Positions 1 through 6,572 of a stretch of 7,151 nt of DNA are shown here, piece after piece. Made by a program: the position numbers and the translations under genes. The stretch comes from an uncultured bacterium (lineage in GTDB: Bacteria; Planctomycetota; Phycisphaerae; Phycisphaerales; SM1A02), in NCBI GenBank assembly GCA_903914045.1, contig CAIWNO010000073.1, positions 1 to 7,151 on the forward strand, in the 5' to 3' direction. The notes under the pieces were generated by a model. The model worked only from the letters and a program-made list of their open reading frames with translations. It was not told the origin of the DNA and made no database searches. How positions within the stretch are numbered: position 1 is the first letter of the stretch; every line of letters starts with the position of its first letter.

Positions 1-1
1 C

Positions 2-217
2 AACATGGTGTTCATTCACATTGATCCCGCACTGGCAACCGCCGCTCAATTTGCCGTGGCCCTGGAGCAACGCGGGGTTCGCACTCTGCCGCTTGATCCC
101 ACCCGCCTTCGCGCCGTCACGCACCTTGATGTCACGCCCGCGCACATTGCCCACGCCATTGAGCAGTTTGGGCAAGTGGCCGCAAATTTTGCCGTAAATT
201 CGGCACTTAAAAAATAG
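2..217 (+). CDS. Threonine aldolase family protein, C-terminal end (5' partial)
   Basis: Open from the left edge in the frame beginning at base 2, ending at TAG 215-217; about 71 residues are visible. The start 'NMVF' and the later 'RLRAVTHLDV' (about 25-30 residues before the end) match the C-terminal small domain of PLP-dependent low-specificity L-threonine aldolases of the beta-eliminating lyase family, where 'TNMV' and 'R.VTHLDV' are typical. The family cleaves threonine or allo-threonine to glycine and acetaldehyde in the cytoplasm. The PLP-binding lysine and most of the enzyme lie outside the window, so catalytic integrity cannot be judged. The ATG at 5 is internal, not the start. No T-rich hairpin follows the stop; an octamer repeat array starts 3 nt downstream. 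Another fold-type I PLP enzyme is possible but less likely. Confidence 0.82.
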   Translation, partial: NMVFIHIDPALATAAQFAVALEQRGVRTLPLDPTRLRAVTHLDVTPAHIAHAIEQFGQVAANFAVNSALKK

Positions 218-219
218 CG

Positions 220-288
220 TCCTCAAGCCCTCAAGCCCTCAAGTCCTCAAGCCCTCAAGCCCTCAAACCCTTAAGCCCTTAAGCCCTA
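220..288. repeat. 8-bp tandem repeat array (consensus CCCTCAAG)
   Basis: Eight consecutive 8-bp units plus a 5-base partial unit. In order they are TCCTCAAG, CCCTCAAG, CCCTCAAG, TCCTCAAG, CCCTCAAG, CCCTCAAA, CCCTTAAG, CCCTTAAG, then CCCTA. Every variant is a single transition from the consensus, and variants cluster at the right-hand end. The array starts just after the threonine aldolase stop codon and lies about 135 bp upstream of the ATG of the giant secreted protein gene. It is non-coding. Eight is not a multiple of three, which is of no consequence here, but copy-number change would alter the spacing of any upstream element to the gene. Confidence 0.93.
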
Positions 289-314
289 TTTGCTGGCATA
301 ATTGCTTCAAGGGC
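275..314 (+). other. Possible hairpin formed by the end of the repeat array
   Basis: GCCCTTAAGC (275-284) can pair with GCTTCAAGGGC (304-314), giving ten base pairs with one bulged C at 308 and a 19-nt loop. It lies 3' of the threonine aldolase gene and could slow or stop transcription, but it lacks a T tract, so an intrinsic terminator call is not justified. Confidence 0.25.
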
Positions 315-340
315 AAGCAGTTATCGGCAAAAATAACAGG

Positions 341-368
341 TTAATTCTAAAATATAATTTGTAATTAT
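341..368 (+). promoter_or_regulatory. AT-rich putative promoter region of the giant protein gene
   Basis: A strongly AT-rich stretch contains an exact TATAAT at 353-358, about 65 bp before the ATG at 424. No convincing -35 hexamer is found 16-18 bp upstream, where the sequence is A-rich. It is the only promoter-like patch between the repeat array and the gene. The call is an inference from composition and the single hexamer. Confidence 0.3.
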
Positions 369-411
369 CGATCCTTGGGGTAACTTCACAGAGTCCAACA
401 TTTTGTTCCCC

Positions 412-415
412 GAGG
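412..415 (+). promoter_or_regulatory. Ribosome binding site (GAGG) deciding the ATG at 424
   Basis: GAGG ends 8 nt before the ATG at 424. It supports that start over the in-frame TTG at 403, which would put seven extra residues in front of a normal signal peptide. Confidence 0.6.
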
Positions 416-423
416 CTCTCAAT

Positions 424-3400
424 ATGAAAATCACCACCATCTGCGCAACCGTGATGTCTGCAACTGTATGTGCGCTCACTTCTAGCACGCTTGCTGGCGG
501 CGGCGCTTTAGCTTGGGGTTACAACGGCTACAGTCAGACCAATGTTCCAAATACTGCTTACTCCAACGTGACCGCTATCACCGGCGGTTACCGGCACACC
601 ATTGCTATTAAAAACAGTGGCGTGCTTGCTTGGGGTGACAACTCCTACAATCAGACCAGCGTTCCAAATGCCGTCAGCTCCGGCGTTACCAATATCGCGG
701 CCGGCATGTACCACTCTCTCGCTCTTACAGGTGGTTCACTTGTTGCTTGGGGTTACAACAACAATGGTCAATGCACCTTTCCTACTTCAACTCCAAACTC
801 AAGTATTAGTGCTATAGCGGCGGGCTCTTTCCACAGCCTAATTGTTAGAAATGGTACTGTTTTTGCTTGGGGATGGAACGACTACGGTCAATGCAACCTT
901 TCAGGAACTAATACGGGATCTGGAGTTACTAGCATCGCCGGCGGTTACGCCCACAGCGCCGCGCTTAAAGCTGGCAAGGTTCTTGCTTGGGGTTACAACG
1001 GCAACGATCAATGCACCATTCCAACTCAGGCCACTACCGGCGTAACCGCTATCGCCTGCGGTAGTCTGCACACCATCGCTTTGAAAGGTGGCGAGGTTCT
1101 GGCTTGTGGGAACAACGCCCAAGGTCAATGCCTTGGAACCGACGCCACTGGAGCAGCAATCACTACAGCTGCAACTGGCACTGCTGTCAAAATCAATGGC
1201 GTTACGCTCACTGGCGTTACCGCCATCGCGGGCGGTAACAGTCACACAGTGGCTCTAAAAAATGGTGCCGTTTTTGCTTGGGGTAACAACTACGACGGTC
1301 AATGCACTACGCCTACCTCTGCCACAAGCGGCGTTACCGCCATCGGTGCTGGTGAATACCACACTGTGGCCGTTGGGGTTGCAATCGTTGATCCCTGCGA
1401 CGTCGATGGCAACGGAACACCCAACGCCAACGAACCTGGCGCGGCCACATCAACGTGGCTCTTTCCCAACATCACCAGCACGTTTGAAATTCCAACCAAC
1501 TGGAGCGCTGGTATTCCTGGCTATAACACGGCTGCCAAAATTACTGGCAATCCACAAATCACATTCGGTTGCGACAACTCAGTGAAGACCTTGGAGCTCA
1601 GCACAAACTCCACCGATTCGTCTCCAGGCATGTCGCTCAATTTAAATAGCCACACCCTCACGGTCTTCGGCGGTCAAATGCAATTCAATCCAGGTGCGGG
1701 TTCGTATGTGCCCTACAGCGTCAACATCAATGGCGGTTTTATTTATACCTCCCCGACCGGCGGCTTTCCGCTGCGCTTTGAATCCGATCACGCCACATGG
1801 AATATCAACGGCACACAACTTTATTCACCCTCAACAGAACTTGCCACCATTGCATCAAGTCAAATCGACGTCAAGCTGAATAACTCAACCCTAAACACAG
1901 CAGCCATCACCCGCGGTGATCTCACCGATGGCTCACGTCACATTGAACTGCTCAATAGTTCCATTCAGGACTTCTATAGTGGTCTCACTTTTGGGGACGG
2001 CATTTCGTTATCACTTGGCAGCTTTATGGATGGCGGGATTGACTATGCGCAAAGCTCGATCGTTTCGTATGGTGTCAGCGGCGCTGTATTCCAACCTGGT
2101 TCATTCCTTGATGCCCGGGGAAATCTTTCCTTCGTAGGCTCCGCTTCTTTCGGCGGCCAACTCGATCTTCATACATTTCCCAGCACATCTCATGGCCGAT
2201 CCAAAATCATAGTGCAAGGCCAGTCGTTTAACTACGGCGCCGGTTCCAGCGCTAGCGCCTTCGCCGTTATGAATGTCTATGGCAGCAATTTCGACCAACC
2301 AACATGCTCTCCTCCACAATGCGCCGACGAAGGGCTGATCACTCTGCAACTGAATTACAACGGCCTTGCCAGCATTGGCGGTCCGCTCTTCATCCATAAC
2401 ACAGATGGTTCCATTCCCGCCGAAGGCAACCTGTACACGTTGATTAGTTTGGATCCAACTTATCCAGGCGGCGCCTTCGATCCCAACAACAACAAGTTCT
2501 CAACCGTTCGTTGGGTTGGTCAACCCCTGCAAAATGGACTTACCTTTGAGCAAGTTCTTTCGTCGGACAAGTTGCAATTGCAATGCGTGCGCGCGCCAAA
2601 TGTGGAGCCCGCCCCAACCACCACCACTAATCTTGCCAACGTTCCATTTGCATCCGCCAGTGGCGACTTCACCAATGACGGCCGCGACGACGTGGTGAAC
2701 CTAATTCTTGGCTCAAGCAATTCCGTGCAAATTATGAAGGACATGGGCGACGGAACATTCACGCAACTGCGCACCTTTACTCTACCTGCGGGCGACACAC
2801 CAAACGCCATTGCCGTTGGCAATGCCACTGGCGACGCAGCGCTAGAAATTGCCGTTACATCCGTTCAAAACGGTGTTGGATTTGTCGGGCTGTACAGCGC
2901 CACAGGCACGCAAATTTGGAAGAATCAACTTGGTTACCACGAACTTCCAACCTGCGTATGCATTTTAAATCCTTACACCATAAACGGCACGTCTATGCAG
3001 GGCCAAGTGGTTTTGGGTACAGACAATAGTGGTGGAAATGGCACTACTCCTTCCGCGTTTGTGATCTCCGGTGGTCTTAAGAATGTTTCGGGTAATGGTA
3101 CCTCATCTCAAAATACACCACTCATTGGCGTACCTCGCACTGTGAGCGGCGCTGATATTGATCCAGATGATGCGCCCGATGTGACGACTTCTGGAAACGC
3201 TCCCGCGGCCTTCACTGGTTCATCACTCGGATTCATTCAACAAGTGAAATACCAAGCCAATGGTCCACAAGTGGGTACGCCGCTTATGTTGAGTTATGTT
3301 CCAGTGTCCATCGCAATCGCAGACATTGATGGCGACGGCGTGAAAGATATTTGCGCCGCTTGCAATTCCATTCCATCTGAAATTCCCGCTTCCACCCGAC

Positions 3401-3927
3401 CCGTCGCCTGTTTCTCTCGCGGCTCCATCTCTCCCGCTAGCGGCGTGTTCACCATGTCGCCACCAACAGGAATTTCCGTGGGCCAACCCGTGCAAGGCAA
3501 GGCCGTGGCATTGGTGCAACGCAACGGCGGATTCAGTTTGGCCGTGGCTTCCACATCCACAGATGGCTTGAACGATTCCGTCGATGTGATTGAACTCAAC
3601 ACCTTCGCCAACGGCAGTCTTTCTATTGGCAATCAAACACAAATCTCAACCGGCGGCAACGTGATTGGGTTGCACACGTTGCTGGATCAAGGAACGCAAA
3701 AGTTCGCCGCCATTCGCAGTGTGACTGGTTTCACATCAAGCGCTGTGATTGAATCCACCGGCTATGTCGAGCTTATATACGGAGACTTTGATGGCAGCGG
3801 AATAGTTGACAGTGGCGACGTTGGATACATGTTGCTCTCGTATGGTGAAGCGGGCATAACCGATCTTGATGGTTCGGGTACGACCGATTCTGGTGATGTA
3901 GGATTACTGTTCCTGCTCTTCAACTAA
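424..3927 (+). CDS. Giant secreted protein: RCC1-like propeller, beta-rich middle, FG-GAP repeats, dockerin-like C terminus
   Basis: A 1167-residue exported protein, function unknown. Residues 1-24 look like a type I signal peptide (Lys2, hydrophobic core, probable cleavage after 'STLA'). Residues 29 to about 318 hold seven RCC1-like repeats of 39-40 residues with the pattern 'AWGxNxxxQ...P...GVTAIAxGxxHTxAL'; seven blades suffice for a closed propeller. Blade 6 has AWG changed to ACG and about 19 extra residues. Residues 326-337 form an EF-hand-like loop (D326, D328, N330, E337), a degenerate form of a motif common in planctomycete exported proteins. Residues 341-720 are beta-rich with 'NWSAGIPG', as in autotransporter-like or solenoid proteins. 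A Pro/Thr linker (725-737) precedes FG-GAP/VCBS-type motifs at about 748-756, 909-917 and 966-976. The end (1117-1167) has two dockerin-type calcium loops (D1121/D1123/S1125/D1129/D1132 and D1147/D1149/S1151/D1155/D1158). No catalytic domain is recognised; adhesion or surface binding is an inference. No cohesin is in view. Confidence 0.9.
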   Translation: MKITTICATVMSATVCALTSSTLAGGGALAWGYNGYSQTNVPNTAYSNVTAITGGYRHTIAIKNSGVLAWGDNSYNQTSVPNAVSSGVTNIAAGMYHSLALTGGSLVAWGYNNNGQCTFPTSTPNSSISAIAAGSFHSLIVRNGTVFAWGWNDYGQCNLSGTNTGSGVTSIAGGYAHSAALKAGKVLAWGYNGNDQCTIPTQATTGVTAIACGSLHTIALKGGEVLACGNNAQGQCLGTDATGAAITTAATGTAVKINGVTLTGVTAIAGGNSHTVALKNGAVFAWGNNYDGQCTTPTSATSGVTAIGAGEYHTVAVGVAIVDPCDVDGNGTPNANEPGAATSTWLFPNITSTFEIPTNWSAGIPGYNTAAKITGNPQITFGCDNSVKTLELSTNSTDSSPGMSLNLNSHTLTVFGGQMQFNPGAGSYVPYSVNINGGFIYTSPTGGFPLRFESDHATWNINGTQLYSPSTELATIASSQIDVKLNNSTLNTAAITRGDLTDGSRHIELLNSSIQDFYSGLTFGDGISLSLGSFMDGGIDYAQSSIVSYGVSGAVFQPGSFLDARGNLSFVGSASFGGQLDLHTFPSTSHGRSKIIVQGQSFNYGAGSSASAFAVMNVYGSNFDQPTCSPPQCADEGLITLQLNYNGLASIGGPLFIHNTDGSIPAEGNLYTLISLDPTYPGGAFDPNNNKFSTVRWVGQPLQNGLTFEQVLSSDKLQLQCVRAPNVEPAPTTTTNLANVPFASASGDFTNDGRDDVVNLILGSSNSVQIMKDMGDGTFTQLRTFTLPAGDTPNAIAVGNATGDAALEIAVTSVQNGVGFVGLYSATGTQIWKNQLGYHELPTCVCILNPYTINGTSMQGQVVLGTDNSGGNGTTPSAFVISGGLKNVSGNGTSSQNTPLIGVPRTVSGADIDPDDAPDVTTSGNAPAAFTGSSLGFIQQVKYQANGPQVGTPLMLSYVPVSIAIADIDGDGVKDICAACNSIPSEIPASTRPVACFSRGSISPASGVFTMSPPTGISVGQPVQGKAVALVQRNGGFSLAVASTSTDGLNDSVDVIELNTFANGSLSIGNQTQISTGGNVIGLHTLLDQGTQKFAAIRSVTGFTSSAVIESTGYVELIYGDFDGSGIVDSGDVGYMLLSYGEAGITDLDGSGTTDSGDVGLLFLLFN
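508..1377 (+). repeat. Seven RCC1-like repeats within the giant protein gene
   Basis: Repeats begin at about 508, 625, 742, 862, 982, 1099 and 1273. Six have a 117- or 120-bp period, and the sixth is lengthened to 174 bp. At DNA level an 18-mer, GCTTGGGGTTACAACGGC, is identical in repeats 1 (511-528) and 5 (985-1002). Its first 15 bases also occur in repeat 3 (745-759). GGTCAATGC recurs in repeats 3, 4, 6 and 7. This points to amplification or gene conversion within the array. Repeats 3-7 carry a Cys after the conserved Gln, while repeats 1 and 2 have Thr there. Confidence 0.9.
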
Positions 3928-3980
3928 TTTTCCAGAATCCTATGCGTGTGGTGGCTCGCTCAGCGGCTACATTTACATTC

Positions 3981-5105
3981 ATGTTGACCGATCCACGCAT
4001 TCGTCGTCTGGCTGATCTTCTCATCCACCACTCCGTCAAACTTGCCGCGGGTGAACATGTTCTCATAGAAACATTTGATTGCCCCGACGACATCGCAATC
4101 GCCTTGTGCGAAGCGGCTAAAGTTGCCAAGGGTCACGCGCATGTGTCCGTGCGCCGCAATCAAATCATGCGCGAGTTGAACCAAGGCGCGCCCGACGCGT
4201 TGCGCGTGTGGGGCGAGTACGACCTTGAACGCATGAAGAAAATGCAGTGTTACATTGGCGTGCGCGGCGCGGACAACGCCAGTGAAATGCGCGGCATTGG
4301 CGACGATCAAATGAAATCTCTGGGACGTCTGTACGCCAAGCCCGTGCACTTTGAGCAACGCGTCAACCACACGCGTTGGTGCGTTCTGCGCTGGCCCACT
4401 GCAAGCATGGCGCAACTTGCGCAAAGCAGCACGCAGGACTTTGAGGACTTTTATTTCCGCGTGTGCACGCTGGATTACGCCGCCATGGACCGCGCCGCCA
4501 AACCTTTGGTGGAGCGCATGCAACGCACCGACAAGGTTCACATCAAGGGCCCAGGCGCCACGGATTTGCGTTTCAGTATCAAGGGAATTGGCGTTGTCCC
4601 CTGCTGCGGCGACCGCAACATTCCAGATGGCGAAGTCTTCACCGCGCCCGTGCGCGACAGCATTGAGGGCGTGCTGCAATACAACACGCCAACGCTTCAC
4701 AACGGAAATAGTTTTGAAAGCATTCGCCTTGAATTTTCCAAGGGCAAGATCATCAAGACCGACTGCGCCGCTGGCGACAAAGCGTTGCTTGAAAGCATCT
4801 TCAACACCGACGAAGGCGCGCGCTATGTTGGCGAATTCGCCATTGGTTTCAACCCGCACATTCTGGAGCCCATGAAAGACATTCTCTTTGACGAGAAAAT
4901 CGCCGGCAGCTTCCACTTCACGCCCGGTCGTTGCTACGAGGAAACCAACAACGGCAATAAAAGCGACATTCACTGGGATTTAGTATGCATTCAGCGGCCT
5001 GACTATGGTGGCGGAACAATTTCGTTCGATGGCGAAGTGATCCGCAAGGATGGAATTTTTGTGGCGAAAGAGCTTGAAGGCCTCAATCCAAATCGGCTCG
5101 CATAA
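3981..5105 (+). CDS. M29 family metallo-aminopeptidase (aminopeptidase T/AmpS-like)
   Basis: A 374-residue protein, within the family's usual size. It would remove N-terminal amino acids from peptides in the cytoplasm using a two-metal centre. The expected metal-site motifs occur in order: Glu218 in 'NIPDGEVF', Glu285 in 'GEFAIGF', His312 and Tyr319 in 'GSFHFTPGRCY', and His331/Asp333 in 'SDIHWDLV'. The N terminus 'MLTDPRIRRLADLLIHHSV' aligns with the usual family start 'M.DPR...LA..LV..SV', so I chose the ATG at 3981. The ATG at 3942 adds 13 residues; neither start has a clear Shine-Dalgarno sequence. The preceding giant protein gene ends 53 nt upstream (14 nt from the alternative start) with no terminator between, so read-through or an operon is possible. 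The sequence looks richer in G+C than the giant gene. No signal peptide is apparent. The family call is firm; substrate preference is not predictable. Confidence 0.93.
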   Translation: MLTDPRIRRLADLLIHHSVKLAAGEHVLIETFDCPDDIAIALCEAAKVAKGHAHVSVRRNQIMRELNQGAPDALRVWGEYDLERMKKMQCYIGVRGADNASEMRGIGDDQMKSLGRLYAKPVHFEQRVNHTRWCVLRWPTASMAQLAQSSTQDFEDFYFRVCTLDYAAMDRAAKPLVERMQRTDKVHIKGPGATDLRFSIKGIGVVPCCGDRNIPDGEVFTAPVRDSIEGVLQYNTPTLHNGNSFESIRLEFSKGKIIKTDCAAGDKALLESIFNTDEGARYVGEFAIGFNPHILEPMKDILFDEKIAGSFHFTPGRCYEETNNGNKSDIHWDLVCIQRPDYGGGTISFDGEVIRKDGIFVAKELEGLNPNRLA

Positions 5106-5168
5106 AGATCGGCGCAGTTGTTGGCGCGACAACAATTTCTAGAACGACATCACGAAGTCCAATACAAA

Positions 5169-5200
5169 TTTAAACACCGCGCTTTGGCGCGGTGTTTAAA
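5169..5200. terminator. Bidirectional intrinsic terminator
   Basis: TTTAAACACCGCGC (5169-5182) and its exact reverse complement (5187-5200) form a 14-bp perfect stem around a 4-nt loop (TTTG). The GC core is flanked by T-rich sequence in both directions: TTTAAAATCTTTC on the + strand and TTTAAATTTGTATT on the - strand. It sits between the convergent stops at 5105 and 5228, so it can serve both the aminopeptidase and the FKBP-lipoprotein transcript. Confidence 0.9.
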
Positions 5201-5227
5201 ATCTTTCTTCAGCAAGCCTTCGCCTCA

Positions 5228-5542
5228 CTACTTCGGCGCGGCCGGCTGCGTCTTTGGAACTTTCTTTGGCGGATCTGGTTTTGTGCCCTGCTCAATTGTT
5301 TGCTCAATGCTCTCGTTGTAGTCCGCTACTTTTTGTTTCAACGCCTCTGCTTGGTCCATGGACTTTCCGTACATGCTCTCACGATTTCCAGATGACTTTG
5401 GAACAACGATCGGTTTGGAATCTGGCGTTCTTCCACAGGCCGCCAAAAGAATCGACGCAATACAACATGCTTTGAATAGTGGAGGCGTTACAACAACGCC
5501 ATCCAACACACGTGCTGTGTTCAAAGGCCAACAAAAAGACAT
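5228..5542 (-). CDS. Small predicted lipoprotein, Pro/Lys-rich tail
   Basis: A 104-residue protein that I do not recognise. A lipobox 'LAAC' places the lipidated Cys at residue 36, after Lys24 and a short hydrophobic segment (about 25-35), so export and lipid anchoring are likely. Residues about 53-92 are polar and predicted helical ('AEALKQKVADYNESIEQTI'), possibly a short coiled coil. The last 15 residues are rich in Pro and Lys, as in a flexible or wall-spanning tail. The ATG at 5542 lies 4 nt past the FKBP stop and is preceded by GGTGG at 5555-5551, which favours it over the GTG (5509) and TTG (5506) that would give a more compact signal peptide. Either way the product is the same after processing. 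The arrangement implies translational coupling with the FKBP and an envelope-linked role (inference). Confidence 0.75.
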   Translation of the reverse strand: MSFCWPLNTARVLDGVVVTPPLFKACCIASILLAACGRTPDSKPIVVPKSSGNRESMYGKSMDQAEALKQKVADYNESIEQTIEQGTKPDPPKKVPKTQPAAPK

Positions 5543-5546
5543 TCGC

Positions 5547-6533
5547 TTATCCACCGCCATTTGGTGGCGGCGCAGATCCGCCCGCAGGTGTGGCAGTTGG
5601 CGGCATGGTTGGCATTGGTGTCTTTGGCGCAGGCGGCGCCATATCAGCATCAACCAATTCAACATCAAATACCAGCGTGGCTTTTGGCGGAATCACTGGC
5701 GGACGACCTTGCTCGCCGTACGCCAAACTCCACGGAATAATCAACTTTCGCTTCTCGCCAATTTTCATTGGCTGCACGCCTTGAGTCCAACCTTTAATCA
5801 CGCGGTCCAAGCGAAATTCAATTGGCTTTCCGCGCTCAATGCTGCTGTCAAATTTCTTGCCGTCCACCAAGTAGCCGCTGTAATTCACCTTCACCATTGA
5901 ATCAGTTCCCTTTGGTGTTGCGCCCGTTCCTTCCTGAAGCACAATCCATTGCACGCCGCCAAATTCACCTTGCATCGGCGCGTCCGTGGCGTCGCCAGGC
6001 AATTGCGCCGCAACTTGGTCGGACACAATTGTTCCATCAACCGCGTTCACACTTACAAGATGGCTCTTGCCACCGGCGAACACGGACACTTTCCAGGTTG
6101 GTGGATCGGCCAGCAAATCGCTGTCCACATTGCCAACCTTGCCCGGCACCTTTGCCGATGCCGCAACAACCGCCGCAAGCGCATCCAACTTTGGAATGCG
6201 CATTTCACCGGTCTTGGCGTCAATCAACACGCGCACTGGCAATCCATTTTGAAAGCAAAGAATTTCATAATCAACTTTGTCCTTGCCCTTCACAATGCGC
6301 AGCGACATGACCTTGCCACCTGTGGCGTCAACCGCGGCCTTCATGGCGGCGGCGGCGTCCAATTTAAAAGTTCCAAGCTCCACTTCAAGCGTCTTTGGAT
6401 CTGGTGGAAGTTGGGAATAATCCACATCTCCCGCTGGCGCCACTGTTCCACCTTGATCATTGGCAAGCGACACAAATGAGCACGCGCAAAGTGCCGCGAA
6501 CATTCCAACCAAACGCTTTGAAAGAACCTGCAT
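5547..6533 (-). CDS. Secreted FKBP-type peptidyl-prolyl isomerase with N-terminal PepSY-like region
   Basis: A 328-residue protein. Residues 1-24 are a probable type I signal peptide ('SLA' before Asn25), so it acts outside the cytoplasmic membrane. Residues about 58-112 resemble a PepSY domain ('[16 protein letters not shown]...' through '[10 protein letters not shown]'). A second similar beta unit ('WKVSVFAGG...VNAVDGTIV') spans about 147-170. Residues about 195-296 are a complete FKBP domain with the expected pocket residues: Tyr218, Phe228, Asp229, Val245, Ile246, Trp249, Tyr272 and Phe289. It should therefore catalyse cis-trans isomerisation of Xaa-Pro bonds and help fold exported proteins. 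The last 30 residues are a Pro/Gly/Ala-rich tail. The start at 6533 is fixed by AGGAG 6 nt upstream. It follows rpiB on the same strand after 222 bp and is coupled to the lipoprotein downstream. FKBP assignment is firm; PepSY is moderately sure. Confidence 0.93.
   Translation of the reverse strand: MQVLSKRLVGMFAALCACSFVSLANDQGGTVAPAGDVDYSQLPPDPKTLEVELGTFKLDAAAAMKAAVDATGGKVMSLRIVKGKDKVDYEILCFQNGLPVRVLIDAKTGEMRIPKLDALAAVVAASAKVPGKVGNVDSDLLADPPTWKVSVFAGGKSHLVSVNAVDGTIVSDQVAAQLPGDATDAPMQGEFGGVQWIVLQEGTGATPKGTDSMVKVNYSGYLVDGKKFDSSIERGKPIEFRLDRVIKGWTQGVQPMKIGEKRKLIIPWSLAYGEQGRPPVIPPKATLVFDVELVDADMAPPAPKTPMPTMPPTATPAGGSAPPPNGGG
5551..5555 (-). promoter_or_regulatory. Ribosome binding site of the lipoprotein gene inside the FKBP gene
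   Basis: On the - strand GGTGG, then 8 nt, then ATG (5542). GGTGG lies within the final Gly-Gly-Gly codons of the FKBP gene, whose TAA (5549-5547) falls in the spacer. This is the signature of termination-reinitiation coupling and decides the lipoprotein start. Confidence 0.55.
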
Positions 6534-6539
6534 GTGAAT

Positions 6540-6544
6540 CTCCT
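6540..6544 (-). promoter_or_regulatory. Ribosome binding site of the FKBP gene (AGGAG)
   Basis: On the - strand AGGAG is followed by 6 nt (ATTCAC) and the ATG at 6533. It is the strongest Shine-Dalgarno sequence in the window. Confidence 0.8.
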
Positions 6545-6551
6545 GTTAAGT

Positions 6552-6572
6552 GGACAAATAAAGCGGACAAAT
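6552..6572 (-). repeat. Direct repeat ATTTGTCC x2 upstream of the FKBP gene
   Basis: ATTTGTCC occurs twice on the - strand (6572-6565 and 6559-6552), 13 bp apart, beginning 8 nt upstream of the AGGAG ribosome binding site. It could be an operator, an RNA-binding site in the leader, or chance. Confidence 0.6.

Noticed and set aside
220..288. CRISPR array
   Set aside because: Units are 8 bp and directly contiguous with no spacers; this is a simple tandem repeat.
3223..3642. Two overlapping - strand open frames opposite the giant gene
   Set aside because: They lie wholly within the FG-GAP-coding region, have no known motifs or start signals, and mirror its Gly/Asp/Asn-rich codons.
3960..4973. 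Long open frame (337 codons) on the - strand opposite the aminopeptidase
   Set aside because: The + strand frame has all M29 metal-site motifs. The antisense product shows no recognisable domain and no ribosome binding site, and it is explained by the codon bias of the real gene.
5228..5668. Longer 146-residue version of the lipoprotein starting at 5668
   Set aside because: The extra 42 residues overlap the FKBP C terminus, are Arg/Gln/Trp-rich with no signal character, and would push the lipobox to residue 78.
5949..6479. + strand open frame opposite the FKBP gene
   Set aside because: A complete FKBP domain with signal peptide and strong ribosome binding site is encoded on the other strand; this product has no recognisable feature.
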